Positions 9,407 to 17,568 of a DNA stretch of 64,000 nucleotides are shown here, in pieces; within the stretch, counting starts at the first letter, position 1; the number at the start of each line of letters is the position of its first letter. The DNA lies in the NCBI RefSeq assembly GCF_041021955.1, contig NZ_CP158375.1, forward strand, positions 2,666,001 through 2,730,000, written 5' to 3'. The stretch comes from Caulobacter sp. 73W (GTDB lineage: Bacteria > Pseudomonadota > Alphaproteobacteria > Caulobacterales > Caulobacteraceae). The position numbers were made by a program, and so were the translations under genes. The notes under the pieces were generated by a model. That model worked only from the letters and a program-made list of their open reading frames with translations. It ran no database searches and was not told where the DNA came from.

Positions 9407-10335
9407 CGGCTCAGGCCAGGGATCGACAGCACCGCGACCGCCTCGCGGGCGGCGTCGGTGACGGCCACCAGTTTGCGGGCGTCCAGGTCGAAGGCGGCCA
9501 CCACGGCCAGGGCCGAGCCAAGGGGCGCGCCGGTGTCCGGGTCCAGCAGCCAGTGAATGACCTCGAAGGTGCGGGTCTGCGCGCCCAGCACGCCCGAGCG
9601 CAGTTCGAACCGCTGGCCGGCGCGGGGCCAGCTGGTGAAGGTCTGGTGCAGCTCCAGCACCGCCCCGCCGACGCGGGCCGGTTGCTGCTCGGCATGCTCG
9701 ATGATGGCGGCGCGCGGCGCGCCGACGACAAAGGCCGCGCCGTCCGAGACGCGGCCGATATAGACCTCAGGCCGCATGCGCCCGAACACGTCGCAGTCCT
9801 GCGGTCCGATCACGCCCAGGCCGATGCGGCCAAGGCCCAGCTCGTCCGCCTTGACCAGGCTGGCCTGGCTTTTGAACGGGGCGATGTCGATGCTGCGGGG
9901 ACGGGCGGCCTCCGGGATCTGGACGCGCAGGCCCTCGACCTTGGCCAGGGCCGCGGCCGGCCACGGGAAGGCCTCCCCCAGGCGGGTGGCGTGGACCACG
10001 CTGATCTGGAAGGTGGCGGCCGGCGCGCCGTCCCTATGCCGCATGATCAGCACCAGCCGCGCCTGGGTCTCGTCCAGTTCGGCGACGCCGCCCTCGATGG
10101 TCAGCAGGGTTCCGGCATGCGCCTCGCGCAGGAAGCGGACGTGGATGTCGCGGACGATCAGGGTGGCGTTGGCGTTGGCCGTGAAGGCGGCGGGCATGCC
10201 CATGGCGGCGGCCAGACCGGCGACGCCCTCCATGGCCTTGGCGACGTAGAAGCGCACGTTCATGTGCCCCATCTCGTCGCATTCCCAGGTGTTGACGCCG
10301 CCGCGCCAGACCTCGATCCCCGTCTGCTCGCTCAC
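9403..10335 (-). CDS. Double-hotdog acyl-CoA thioesterase family protein
   Basis: A 310-residue protein made of two hotdog domains in tandem. The first carries WECDEMGHMNVRFYVAKAMEG (residues about 18-38), the 4-hydroxybenzoyl-CoA-thioesterase-type motif with its conserved Asp. The second, near residue 180, has the degenerate equivalent PQDCDVFGRMRPEVYIGRVS. It likely hydrolyses an acyl-CoA in the cytoplasm; the substrate is unknown. The start is a GTG preceded by GGGGGA. It lies 33 bases downstream of zur on the same strand. Confidence 0.75.
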   Translation of the reverse strand: MSEQTGIEVWRGGVNTWECDEMGHMNVRFYVAKAMEGVAGLAAAMGMPAAFTANANATLIVRDIHVRFLREAHAGTLLTIEGGVAELDETQARLVLIMRHRDGAPAATFQISVVHATRLGEAFPWPAAALAKVEGLRVQIPEAARPRSIDIAPFKSQASLVKADELGLGRIGLGVIGPQDCDVFGRMRPEVYIGRVSDGAAFVVGAPRAAIIEHAEQQPARVGGAVLELHQTFTSWPRAGQRFELRSGVLGAQTRTFEVIHWLLDPDTGAPLGSALAVVAAFDLDARKLVAVTDAAREAVAVLSIPGLSR

Positions 10336-10368
10336 GGTCGTCCCCCAGACTTGAAGTCGTTGTTCGCG

Positions 10369-10848
10369 CTAGGCGCGGCAGGCCGCGCACATGCCGTGCG
10401 CCTCGATGGTCACCGACCCGATGCTGTAACCGGCGGCGGCGCCGGCCGCCTCGATGGCGCTGCCCACGGCCGGGTCGACCTCCTGGGTCACGCCGCAGCA
10501 GTCGCAGATCAGGAAGGCCGCCGCGTGGACCGCCTCGCCATGCTTGCAGGCGACGTAGGCGTTCAGGCTTTCGATGCGGTGGGCGAAGCCCAGCTTTTCC
10601 AGGAATTCCAGGGCGCGATAGACGGTCGGCGGCTTGGCGGCCTGACCGTCGGTCCCGAAGGCGCCGATCAGGTCATAGGCCTTCACCGGCTGACCGGCCT
10701 CCAGCAGCAGCTCCAGAACCCGCCGCCGGGGCGGCGTCAGGCGTTGGTCGGCCCGGCCGCAGCGTGCCTCGGCGGCCGACAGCTCCGCCGCCAGTGATCG
10801 ACCCGACAGGCCGGGGTGTTCGTGCTCGTGAGCGCATCCCATGCCCAT
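10369..10848 (-). CDS. zur: Fur-family zinc uptake regulator (Zur-like)
   Basis: A 159-residue Fur-superfamily repressor. The winged helix spans about residues 35-95 (TPPRRRVLELLLEAGQPVKAYDL, PTVYRALEFLEKLGFAHRIE), and the dimerisation domain holds the structural zinc pairs CDCCG and the C-terminal CAAC. A His-rich N-terminus (CAHEHEH) and the lack of Fur-type HHDH features favour Zur, which represses zinc uptake genes when zinc is plentiful. No zinc transporter adjoins it in this window, so the assignment rests on sequence type only. Confidence 0.75.
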   Translation of the reverse strand: MGMGCAHEHEHPGLSGRSLAAELSAAEARCGRADQRLTPPRRRVLELLLEAGQPVKAYDLIGAFGTDGQAAKPPTVYRALEFLEKLGFAHRIESLNAYVACKHGEAVHAAAFLICDCCGVTQEVDPAVGSAIEAAGAAAGYSIGSVTIEAHGMCAACRA

Positions 10849-10883
10849 CAGGTAGAACGCAGGGCGCCCCCGCGCAAGCGACG

Positions 10884-11096
10884 CTAGCGACGCTTACCTT
10901 CCGCCGGGTCGCTGTCAGGACCCCGGAAGCTGCGGTTTTCGGTAATTTCCGTGGCGTCTCCGCCATCGGGGCCCGCGGTCTTCTGCTCGTGCTCACCGAT
11001 CTGTTTGGTCTTCTTGTCTGAGACGAGGCCCGAGCGTTCGCCCAAGGGCTGGGCGGCGTTCTGCGCGCGGCCTTCGCTTTGCAGCTTGTCAGACAT
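10884..11096 (-). CDS. Small hydrophilic hypothetical protein
   Basis: A 70-residue, highly charged protein rich in Lys, Glu, Gly and Asp, with no hydrophobic segment and probably disordered (SDKLQSEGRAQNAAQPLGER). AAGGAGG lies 6 bases before the ATG at 11096, a strong reason to believe it and to prefer this start over one nine codons upstream. No family recognised. It sits between the acid phosphatase and zur on the same strand. Confidence 0.6.
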   Translation of the reverse strand: MSDKLQSEGRAQNAAQPLGERSGLVSDKKTKQIGEHEQKTAGPDGGDATEITENRSFRGPDSDPAEGKRR

Positions 11097-11148
11097 GGAT
11101 GCCTCCTTCGTGTGAAGGGACAAGGCCTCGCGCGGCCCGACGGTTCCG

Positions 11149-11922
11149 TCAGAAGGGCGGCTTGGCGATCAACTCGGCTTCGGCCGCGCAGGCGGCGGGG
11201 GCGGGCGTCGGCGCCGTCGCGCGGGCCTTGGCGACCTCGGCGCGGGCGGCGTCCATGTCCTTGCGGAACTGCGCCTCGCCATGCAGGCGCGCGACCAGGG
11301 CGCTGCCGGTGATGCGGGCCGCCTCGATGGCGCTGGCGTTGTGGACGCCGCAGACGATGCGGCTTTCGCCGAAGGACCGGCCGCGCTGCAGGATCTGGCT
11401 GGCCCGCTCCGGCGCGGCCTCGGCCAGGATCAGGCTGGCGGTCCAGCCCAGGGTGGCGTGGCCGGACGGATAGTCGGGGCTCTTGCGCAGGGCGTCACTC
11501 TTGGCCAGGCAGATCTCCCCCTCGTCGATCATGAAGGGCCGCTGGCGCTGATACAGCGTCTTGGCCGCGCGCACGGCGGCGTCCATGTCCGGCTCCAGCC
11601 GGTGCATGATCTTCACCAGGGCCGGGGTGGACTTCTCGTCCGGCGTGAAGCCGACGGCGCAGGCGAAGGCGCCCATCAGGCCGGCATAGTTGTCGTCCTT
11701 CAGGGCCAGCGCCCAGCGCGGACTGTCCTTCAGCGACCGGGTCGACAGGAAGATGGTGCGGTCGGCCTCGTACCGCGTCGTGCCGGCGACAGGGGCGGGG
11801 GGCACGATGATCGTGGTGTCGAGCGCCCCGGCCGGCAGGTAGCCCTTGGGCGCCTCCTTGGCGGGCGCGGCCAGCGCTGTGCTTGCGGCGAGGGTGAAGG
11901 CGACGACGAGCGCGGAGCGCAT
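11149..11922 (-). CDS. Secreted class A nonspecific acid phosphatase (PAP2 superfamily)
   Basis: A 257-residue protein with a signal peptide (about residues 1-18, ending STALAAP) and the three PAP2/PhoN blocks in order: KTLYQRQRPF, PSGHATLGW and SRIVCGVHNASAIEA. These make the histidine phosphatase site that releases phosphate from organic monoesters in the periplasm. The third block keeps Arg and His but has Ala where the SRx5HxxxD motif puts the Asp. The C-terminus is Ala/Pro-rich with a CAAEAEL segment. Confidence 0.85.
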   Translation of the reverse strand: MRSALVVAFTLAASTALAAPAKEAPKGYLPAGALDTTIIVPPAPVAGTTRYEADRTIFLSTRSLKDSPRWALALKDDNYAGLMGAFACAVGFTPDEKSTPALVKIMHRLEPDMDAAVRAAKTLYQRQRPFMIDEGEICLAKSDALRKSPDYPSGHATLGWTASLILAEAAPERASQILQRGRSFGESRIVCGVHNASAIEAARITGSALVARLHGEAQFRKDMDAARAEVAKARATAPTPAPAACAAEAELIAKPPF

Positions 11923-11979
11923 AACAAAAATCCCCCGGAACGGTGCTCCGAGGGACCTTTGTCACAAATGCTTCGCGGA

Positions 11980-13032
11980 TCAATCCTTGCCGAACAGCTT
12001 GGCCCAGCGCGGCTTGGTGCGGGCCTTCCAGGCGCCGCGGTGATAGGCGTCCGAACCGATCAGCGGCACGACCGTCGTGGCTTCGGCGAAGACCATCTGT
12101 TCGTAGGTGGTCGACACCTTGCCCCAGGAAGCGGCTTCCTTGAGCGTCGAGGACGAGCAGGCGCCGTCGCGCACGTCGGCCACGGTGATTTGGACGGCGT
12201 ACTTGTGCATGTCGGCTTCGACGCCGAGGATTTCGGCGCAGACCACGGTGTCCTGGGCGAAGTTCTTCGGCACGCCGCCGCCGACCATGAACAGGCCGGT
12301 GGTGCCGGCCGCGATCTTGATGTCGGTCAGTTCGCGGAAGTCCGCCACGGCGTCGATCATCAGGTACGGCTTGCCTTCGGCGATGCGTTCCTTCTGGTGC
12401 TTCACCAGACCGAAGCCGGCCGAGCTGTCGACGAAGGCCGGGCAGAAGATCGGCACGCCTTCTTCATAGGCGGTCTGGATCAGCGAGCCCGGCTTCTTGG
12501 CGTTGCCTTCCGACAGCCACTTGCCCATCTCCCAGATGAACTCGCGCGAGGAATAGCCGCGCGGCTCCAGGCGGTTGCAGATCTCCAGGATCGTGTGATC
12601 GCAGGCCTGCAGCTCTTCTTCGTCGATGTAGGTGTCGTAGATGCGGTCGATGTAGTTGTCGCGCAGGACGTTGTCGTCCACCGGACCGGCCGCTTGGTAG
12701 TGCTTGAAGCCGAGGGCTTCGAAGAAGTCCATGTCGACGATCGAGGCGCCGGTGGCGACGATCGCGTCGATCATGCCGAACTTCACCATGTCACGGTAGA
12801 CGTGCATGCAGCCGCCAGCCGAGGTGGAGCCGGCCAGGATCAGCCACGGCGAGCAGTCCTTGTCTTCCAGCGCCATGTTGAAGATGTCGGCCGCGCGGGC
12901 GGTGTCGCGCGACGAGAACGACATCTTGCGCATGGAGTTGATGATCGGACGGGCGTCGAAGGACGTCATGTCGACGTGCTCGACGGTCTTTTGCAGCAGT
13001 TCAGCCTTGGAGTTCGGAACGGGAGCGTTCAT
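11980..13032 (-). CDS. Deoxyhypusine-synthase-like protein (candidate homospermidine/polyamine enzyme)
   Basis: A 350-residue member of the deoxyhypusine synthase family. It has the NAD-binding and spermidine-binding fold (LAGSTSAGG, DAIVATGASIVDMDF, GTTGLFMVGGGVPKNF), and the lysine of the eukaryotic active site appears conserved in EAASWGKV. In eukaryotes DHS transfers an aminobutyl group to eIF5A; bacteria have no eIF5A, so the acceptor must differ. Homospermidine formation from putrescine is the leading idea and fits the adjacent ornithine decarboxylase. The start at 13032 follows AGAGGA; an upstream in-frame start is less likely. Confidence 0.8.
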   Translation of the reverse strand: MNAPVPNSKAELLQKTVEHVDMTSFDARPIINSMRKMSFSSRDTARAADIFNMALEDKDCSPWLILAGSTSAGGCMHVYRDMVKFGMIDAIVATGASIVDMDFFEALGFKHYQAAGPVDDNVLRDNYIDRIYDTYIDEEELQACDHTILEICNRLEPRGYSSREFIWEMGKWLSEGNAKKPGSLIQTAYEEGVPIFCPAFVDSSAGFGLVKHQKERIAEGKPYLMIDAVADFRELTDIKIAAGTTGLFMVGGGVPKNFAQDTVVCAEILGVEADMHKYAVQITVADVRDGACSSSTLKEAASWGKVSTTYEQMVFAEATTVVPLIGSDAYHRGAWKARTKPRWAKLFGKD

Positions 13033-13180
13033 GGCCAGAGGATCCTCTGAAAGTGAGCGCCCGTCGTGACCCGCTGACACGCCGGGACGGAGCGACCGGC
13101 GAGGGGTGTTCTATAGGGCGGGCTATATAGACGGTTTGCGATATTTTTTAAGCGCTTCCGTCCAACGCCCGAAAAGCAAA

Positions 13181-13206
13181 AAGGGCGAAGCTCTCACTTC
13201 GCCCTT
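13181..13206 (-). terminator. Rho-independent terminator of the ornithine decarboxylase gene
   Basis: A perfect 10-bp stem AAGGGCGAAG / CTTCGCCCTT (13181-13190 and 13197-13206) with a 6-base loop. Read on the - strand it is followed by TTTTTGCTTTT and lies about 25 bases past the decarboxylase stop. Confidence 0.85.
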
Positions 13207-13230
13207 CCGCAACTGGTCAGGTCAGGCGTC

Positions 13231-14487
13231 TCAGCGCTTGCGGCGCTGCTTGCGGCCGCCCTTGGGGCGGGAGAGGCGGACCACGTTGGTCTCCGACTTG
13301 GCGGCCGGGGTCGGGATCGACCGACGGGCCAGGCCGAACATCGAGGCCATCGGCGCATCCTCGACGATCGCGCTGTCGCTGTCGCCGTAGCCGTTGAACC
13401 GGGTCGCCATGGCGACGCCATAGGCGCCGAGCATGCCGATCTCGATGTAGTCGCCCTCGTTAACGCTCTCGGGCAGGTAGAACGGCCCGGGCATGTGGTC
13501 GATGGAGTCGCAGGTCGGGCCGTAGAAGCGGAACGGCTTCAGCTCGCCTTCCGGCTCGCCCGAACCGTCAGCCTGATACGACTTGACCGGGAACGGCCAC
13601 TTGAAGTGGGCCGCGTCGAACATCGAGCCGTACGAGCCGTCGTTCAGATAGAGCGCGTCGCCCTTCTTCAGCTCGACCTTGACCAGCAGCGACGAGGCTT
13701 CGGCCACCAGAGCGCGGCCGGGCTCGCACCACAGTTCAGTGGTCTCGTGAACCATCATCTCGGCGAAGCCGCGATCGATGGAGGCCAGGTACTCGCTCAT
13801 GTCCGGCGGAACCATGCCCGGATAGACCGAGGGGAAGCCGCCGCCCACGTCGACCACGTCGGCGAACACGCCGGCGCGAACCAGGGCGCGCGAGGCCTGG
13901 GCCATCGCAGCCTGATAGGCCGTCGGCCGCATGCACTGCGAACCCACGTGGAAGGACACGCCCATCAGGTCCTGCGTCGCCTGCCGCGCGGCCAGGAGCA
14001 AGGCGGGAGCCTGATGCAGGTCGACGCCGAACTTGCCCGACAACGAGTAGGACGCGCCCTCGGCCGACACGCCGAGGCGGACGATGAGGTTCAGGTCCTT
14101 GGCGCCGCCCGTGGCCTCGAGAATCTTCTCGAGCTCCTCGTGCGTGTCGAGCGAGAAGGTCCGCACGCCGTGATCATGATACGCGGCCGCGATGGCGCGC
14201 CGGCTCTTGACCGGGTGCATGAAGGCCATGCGCGAACCCGGGGCGTGCTCGGCCACCAACTCGATCTCGGGGACCGAGGCCACGTCAAAGGAATGGACGC
14301 CGGCGGCCGCGAGCTCGCGGATCACCCACGGCGAAGGGTTGGCCTTCACCGCGTAAAAGACGTCGCCTTTAAAATTCTGCTGGAACCAGTGCGCCGCTAC
14401 AGCCACCGCGCCCGGTCGCGCCAAGGCGACAGGACGTTCCGGAGACCGCTCACGGACCAGGTCCAGGGGCTTATGGTACGTGTGCAA
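13231..14487 (-). CDS. Ornithine/lysine decarboxylase, PLP fold type III
   Basis: A 418-residue eukaryotic-type (alanine-racemase-fold) decarboxylase that makes putrescine (or cadaverine). The PLP lysine is K48 in VFYAVKANPSPWV; HVGSQC, DVGGGFPS, CEPGRALVAEA and FYGPTCDSIDHM supply phosphate and substrate contacts. No ATG or GTG lies in frame before the conserved N-terminus, so it starts at TTG 14487 with GGGGG about 8-10 bases upstream. The C-terminus has a strikingly basic tail (RPKGGRKQRRKR). It is the upstream partner of the deoxyhypusine-synthase-like gene but has its own terminator. Confidence 0.85.
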   Translation of the reverse strand: MHTYHKPLDLVRERSPERPVALARPGAVAVAAHWFQQNFKGDVFYAVKANPSPWVIRELAAAGVHSFDVASVPEIELVAEHAPGSRMAFMHPVKSRRAIAAAYHDHGVRTFSLDTHEELEKILEATGGAKDLNLIVRLGVSAEGASYSLSGKFGVDLHQAPALLLAARQATQDLMGVSFHVGSQCMRPTAYQAAMAQASRALVRAGVFADVVDVGGGFPSVYPGMVPPDMSEYLASIDRGFAEMMVHETTELWCEPGRALVAEASSLLVKVELKKGDALYLNDGSYGSMFDAAHFKWPFPVKSYQADGSGEPEGELKPFRFYGPTCDSIDHMPGPFYLPESVNEGDYIEIGMLGAYGVAMATRFNGYGDSDSAIVEDAPMASMFGLARRSIPTPAAKSETNVVRLSRPKGGRKQRRKR

Positions 14488-14845
14488 TTCACGTAACCCC
14501 CATTGATTGTTGAACCCAGACCGGCGTTAGCAGCGCTTGTTAGGACTTCGGGTCCGCCGGAGCGGTGCGAAATAGGGTCATTTAATCGGGATGTAAAGAA
14601 CGGATTCTCAGACAGGGTTAGCGGCGCCTTCGTCACAAATCCCGCTAGCGCCCGACACCAAGCCACGACAGGGTTTTTGAGGGCGTTTCCAGAAGATCCC
14701 AGCCAGGCTTCGGAAGGGCCGTTTTGAGCGTCCGCGAAGGGGCGGAAAATGTGTCGCAGGGCTGAATTATCGTAAAAGTTTGGCTCACCCCTTCCTATCC
14801 CTCGTGGAGTTCGTGCTAACGGGGTTCGAACCAGGGAGTGTTGAA
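14488..14845. other. 358-base intergenic region between divergent odc and phnC
   Basis: No credible gene. It should hold the promoters of the decarboxylase (-) and phnCDE (+). A CGTCACAAAT segment near 14631 resembles half of a PhoB box, but no second half at the right spacing could be made out. GGTTCGAACC at 14823-14832 looks like a tRNA T-arm but has no tRNA around it. An AGGGAG Shine-Dalgarno for phnC is at 14833-14838. Confidence 0.5.
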
Positions 14846-15637
14846 TTGTCGGACGCGGTTCTTTCAATCCGCCAGGTCGCCAAGACTTTCGGCGCGCGCA
14901 AAGCCCTCGGCGGGGTTTCGCTCGACGTCGCCAAAGGCGAGATGATCGCCCTGATCGGACCGTCCGGCTCGGGCAAGTCGACCCTGCTGCGGTCGATCAG
15001 CGGCCTGCAGACCATCGACGGCGGCGAAGGCCGCATCGAGGCGTTCGGCGCCAAGATCCAGGCCAAGGGCAAGGTCGCCGACGACGTGCGGCACACGCGC
15101 ATCCGCATCGGCTTCATCTTCCAGCAGTTCAACCTGGTGGGCCGGCTCAGCCTGTTCACCAACGTCGCGCTCGGCTCGCTGGGCCGGATCGGCTTCTGGC
15201 GCGGTCTGATGGGCCGCTGGCCGGCGGAGACGCAGAGCGCCGCCATGGCCGCCCTGGCCCGGGTCGGCGTCGCCGACTACGCCGCCCAGCGCGCCAACAC
15301 CCTGTCTGGCGGCCAGCAGCAGCGCGGCGCCATCGCCCGCGCCCTGGTCCAGAAGGCCAAGATCATCCTGGCCGACGAGCCGGTCGCCTCGCTCGACCCC
15401 GTTTCGGCCCGCAAGGTCATGGAGCTGCTCCGCGACCTCAACAAGACTGACGGCCTAACGGTCGTCGTCACCCTGCACCAGGTCGACTACGCCCTGCGCT
15501 ACTGCGACCGCGTGGTCGCCCTCAAGGCTGGACAGAAGGTCTATGACGGACCGGCGTCCGGCCTCGACCGCAAGACCCTCATCGATATCTACGGCCCGGA
15601 ATTCGAAGACGTGTTCTGGGAAGGAGCTCCGCAATGA
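14846..15637 (+). CDS. phnC: Phosphonate-type ABC transporter, ATP-binding protein PhnC
   Basis: A 263-residue ABC ATPase with Walker A GPSGSGKST, signature LSGGQQQR, Walker B ILADEPVASLD and H-loop TLHQVDYA, which matches PhnC of phosphonate/phosphite importers. The start is TTG 14846, 7 bases after AGGGAG; the frame stays open upstream but lacks family similarity. It overlaps phnD by ATGA. The ATPase energises uptake through PhnE. Confidence 0.9.
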   Translation: MSDAVLSIRQVAKTFGARKALGGVSLDVAKGEMIALIGPSGSGKSTLLRSISGLQTIDGGEGRIEAFGAKIQAKGKVADDVRHTRIRIGFIFQQFNLVGRLSLFTNVALGSLGRIGFWRGLMGRWPAETQSAAMAALARVGVADYAAQRANTLSGGQQQRGAIARALVQKAKIILADEPVASLDPVSARKVMELLRDLNKTDGLTVVVTLHQVDYALRYCDRVVALKAGQKVYDGPASGLDRKTLIDIYGPEFEDVFWEGAPQ

Positions 15638-16644
15638 TCCGCCGCAGCATCCTCGCTGGCGTCGCCGCCCTCGCCCTGTTCGGCCTCGCCGGCTGCGGCA
15701 AGCCCGATCCGGGCGCCGGCGGCCCCACCACGGTCAACTTCTCGATCCTGGCGGTCGAGAACGCCCAAGGCCTGCAGACCGAGTGGGGGCCGATCCTGGC
15801 CGACATGGAGAAGGCCACCGGCTACAAGATCAAGCCGTTCTTCCAGTCGAACTACACCTCGCTGATCGAGGCCATGCGCTTCAAGCAGACCGACGTCGCC
15901 TGGTTCTCCAACCAGTCGGGCCTGGAAGCGGTGCGCCGCTCCAACGGCGAGGTCTTCGCCCGCACCTTCGATCCGTCGGGCGCCGACGGCTACAAGTCGG
16001 TCCTGATCGTTCCGGCTTCCAGCAAGACCACGCTGGAAGACGTGCTGAAGTGCGACAAGAGCCTGGACTTCGGCATCGGCGACGCCAAGTCCACCTCAGG
16101 CACCCTGGCCCCGATGACCTACCTGTTCTCGCCCAAGGGGATCAAGCCGGAGCGCTGCTTCAAGACCGTGCGCGCCGCCAATCACCAAGCCAACCTGTTC
16201 GCGGTGGGCAAGGGCGTGCTGGACGTGGCCACCAACAACTCCACCTCGATCCGCCTGAACCGCGAGCGCGGCGAAAGCGCCGCAAAGCAGATCCGCATCA
16301 TCTGGGAGTCGCCCAAGCTGCCGGAAGACCCGATCGTCTGGCGCAAGGACCTCGACCCGGCGGTGAAGGAAAAGGTGCGCCAGTTCATGCTGACCTACGG
16401 CAAGGGCGCCGGCCCGGACGCCGAGCGTCAGCGCGCCAACCTCGCCAAGCTGTCGATCGGCGGTTTCCTGCCGGCCGACAACACGCACCTGATCCCCGTG
16501 CGCGAGATGGAGGCCACGGGCGCCCTGGCGGCGGCGGAGAACGACAAGGACGCGGCCAAGATCGCCGAGGCCAGGAAGGCCCTCGACACCGTGCGCGCCG
16601 AGCGCGCCGCGCTCGAAGCCAAGACCGGCAAGCCGGCGGAATAA
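15634..16644 (+). CDS. phnD: Phosphonate-type ABC transporter, substrate-binding lipoprotein PhnD
   Basis: A 336-residue PhnD-family binding protein. A signal peptide ends in the lipobox LAGC (residues about 18-21), so it is probably a membrane-anchored lipoprotein. The family core is clear: FFQSNYTSLIEAMRF, DVAWFSNQSGLEAV, GDAKSTSGTLAPMTYLF and VATNNSTSIRLN, the segments that cradle the phosphonate. The C-terminal 50 residues are a charged helical extension. The ligand (2-aminoethylphosphonate, other phosphonates or phosphite) is not decidable here. Confidence 0.9.
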   Translation: MIRRSILAGVAALALFGLAGCGKPDPGAGGPTTVNFSILAVENAQGLQTEWGPILADMEKATGYKIKPFFQSNYTSLIEAMRFKQTDVAWFSNQSGLEAVRRSNGEVFARTFDPSGADGYKSVLIVPASSKTTLEDVLKCDKSLDFGIGDAKSTSGTLAPMTYLFSPKGIKPERCFKTVRAANHQANLFAVGKGVLDVATNNSTSIRLNRERGESAAKQIRIIWESPKLPEDPIVWRKDLDPAVKEKVRQFMLTYGKGAGPDAERQRANLAKLSIGGFLPADNTHLIPVREMEATGALAAAENDKDAAKIAEARKALDTVRAERAALEAKTGKPAE

Positions 16645-16648
16645 GCGA

Positions 16649-17452
16649 ATGAGCGCCGTCGACACCGCCAGCCTGAAGCCGCCCGTCCGCGCCTTCTCCG
16701 ACCGCATCTTCGACTATCTGGTCTGGGGCGGGATCCTGGCCCTGCTGATCATCAGCTTCGGCCCGGCCGAGATGAAGAAGCTGCCGCTGCTGTTCTCGAA
16801 CTCGGACAACATGCGCCAGTTCGGGTCGGAGTTCCTGAACCCCGACTTCACCCAGTGGAAGCTCTACGTCGCCCAGATGTGGCTGACGATCCAGATCGCC
16901 CTGTGGGGCACCGGGATCGCGGTCATCGTGGCCGTGCCGCTGGGCTTGGCCGGGGCGCGCAACATCTCGCCGCCGTGGATCCGCCATCCGGTCCGCCGCC
17001 TGATGGACGTCCTGCGCTCGGTGCCGGACCTGGTCATCGGCACGGTGTTCATCGTCGCCGTGGGCCTTGGCCCGTTCGCCGGGGTCATGGCCCTGGCGCT
17101 CAACACCGGCGGCGTCCTGGGCAAGCTGTTCTCGGAAGCCGTCGAGTCCATCGACAAGGGGCCGGTCGAGGGCGTGCGCGCCACCGGCGCCGCGCCGCTG
17201 CAGGAAATCGTCTGGGGCGTGATCCCGCAGGTGGCCCCGTTGTGGACCTCCTACGCCCTCTACCGCTTTGAATCGAACAGCCGCGCGGCCACCGTGCTGG
17301 GCCTGATCGGCGCCGGCGGCATCGGCCAGGTGCTGTTCGACAACCTGAACAGCTTTTCCTACTCGAACGTCGCCGCCATCGCGCTGGTGATCGTCATCGC
17401 GGTGTCGCTGATCGACCTGCTTTCGCAAGCGATCCGCGGTCGCCTGCTGTAA
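16649..17452 (+). CDS. phnE: Phosphonate-type ABC transporter, permease PhnE
   Basis: A 267-residue inner-membrane permease with about six hydrophobic segments and the binding-protein-dependent EAA loop (EAVESIDKGPVEGVRATGA, near residue 165). It follows phnD by 4 bases and completes a three-gene importer. No C-P lyase (phnG-M) or phosphonatase genes are in the window, so breakdown must be encoded elsewhere. A hairpin follows at 17470. Confidence 0.9.
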   Translation: MSAVDTASLKPPVRAFSDRIFDYLVWGGILALLIISFGPAEMKKLPLLFSNSDNMRQFGSEFLNPDFTQWKLYVAQMWLTIQIALWGTGIAVIVAVPLGLAGARNISPPWIRHPVRRLMDVLRSVPDLVIGTVFIVAVGLGPFAGVMALALNTGGVLGKLFSEAVESIDKGPVEGVRATGAAPLQEIVWGVIPQVAPLWTSYALYRFESNSRAATVLGLIGAGGIGQVLFDNLNSFSYSNVAAIALVIVIAVSLIDLLSQAIRGRLL

Positions 17453-17469
17453 CGCCTTCAATAATTGCC

Positions 17470-17497
17470 GGCCTTGCGCTTATAGTAGCGCAAGGCC
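17470..17497 (+). terminator. Hairpin after phnE
   Basis: A perfect 10-bp stem GGCCTTGCGC / GCGCAAGGCC (17470-17479, 17488-17497) with an 8-base AT-rich loop, 17 bases after the phnE stop. It lacks a T-run, so termination strength is uncertain. Confidence 0.6.
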
Positions 17498-17568
17498 CGC
17501 CCGCGCCCTGAAAACAAGCCGGGTCCGTCCGCCGCTCCTGGCCGGATGTCGCTCAGCCTTCAGAGGCC

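Noticed and set aside
14823..14832. GGTTCGAACC, like a tRNA T-arm
   Set aside because: No acceptor, D or anticodon arms could be folded around it; it lies just before the phnC ribosome-binding site.
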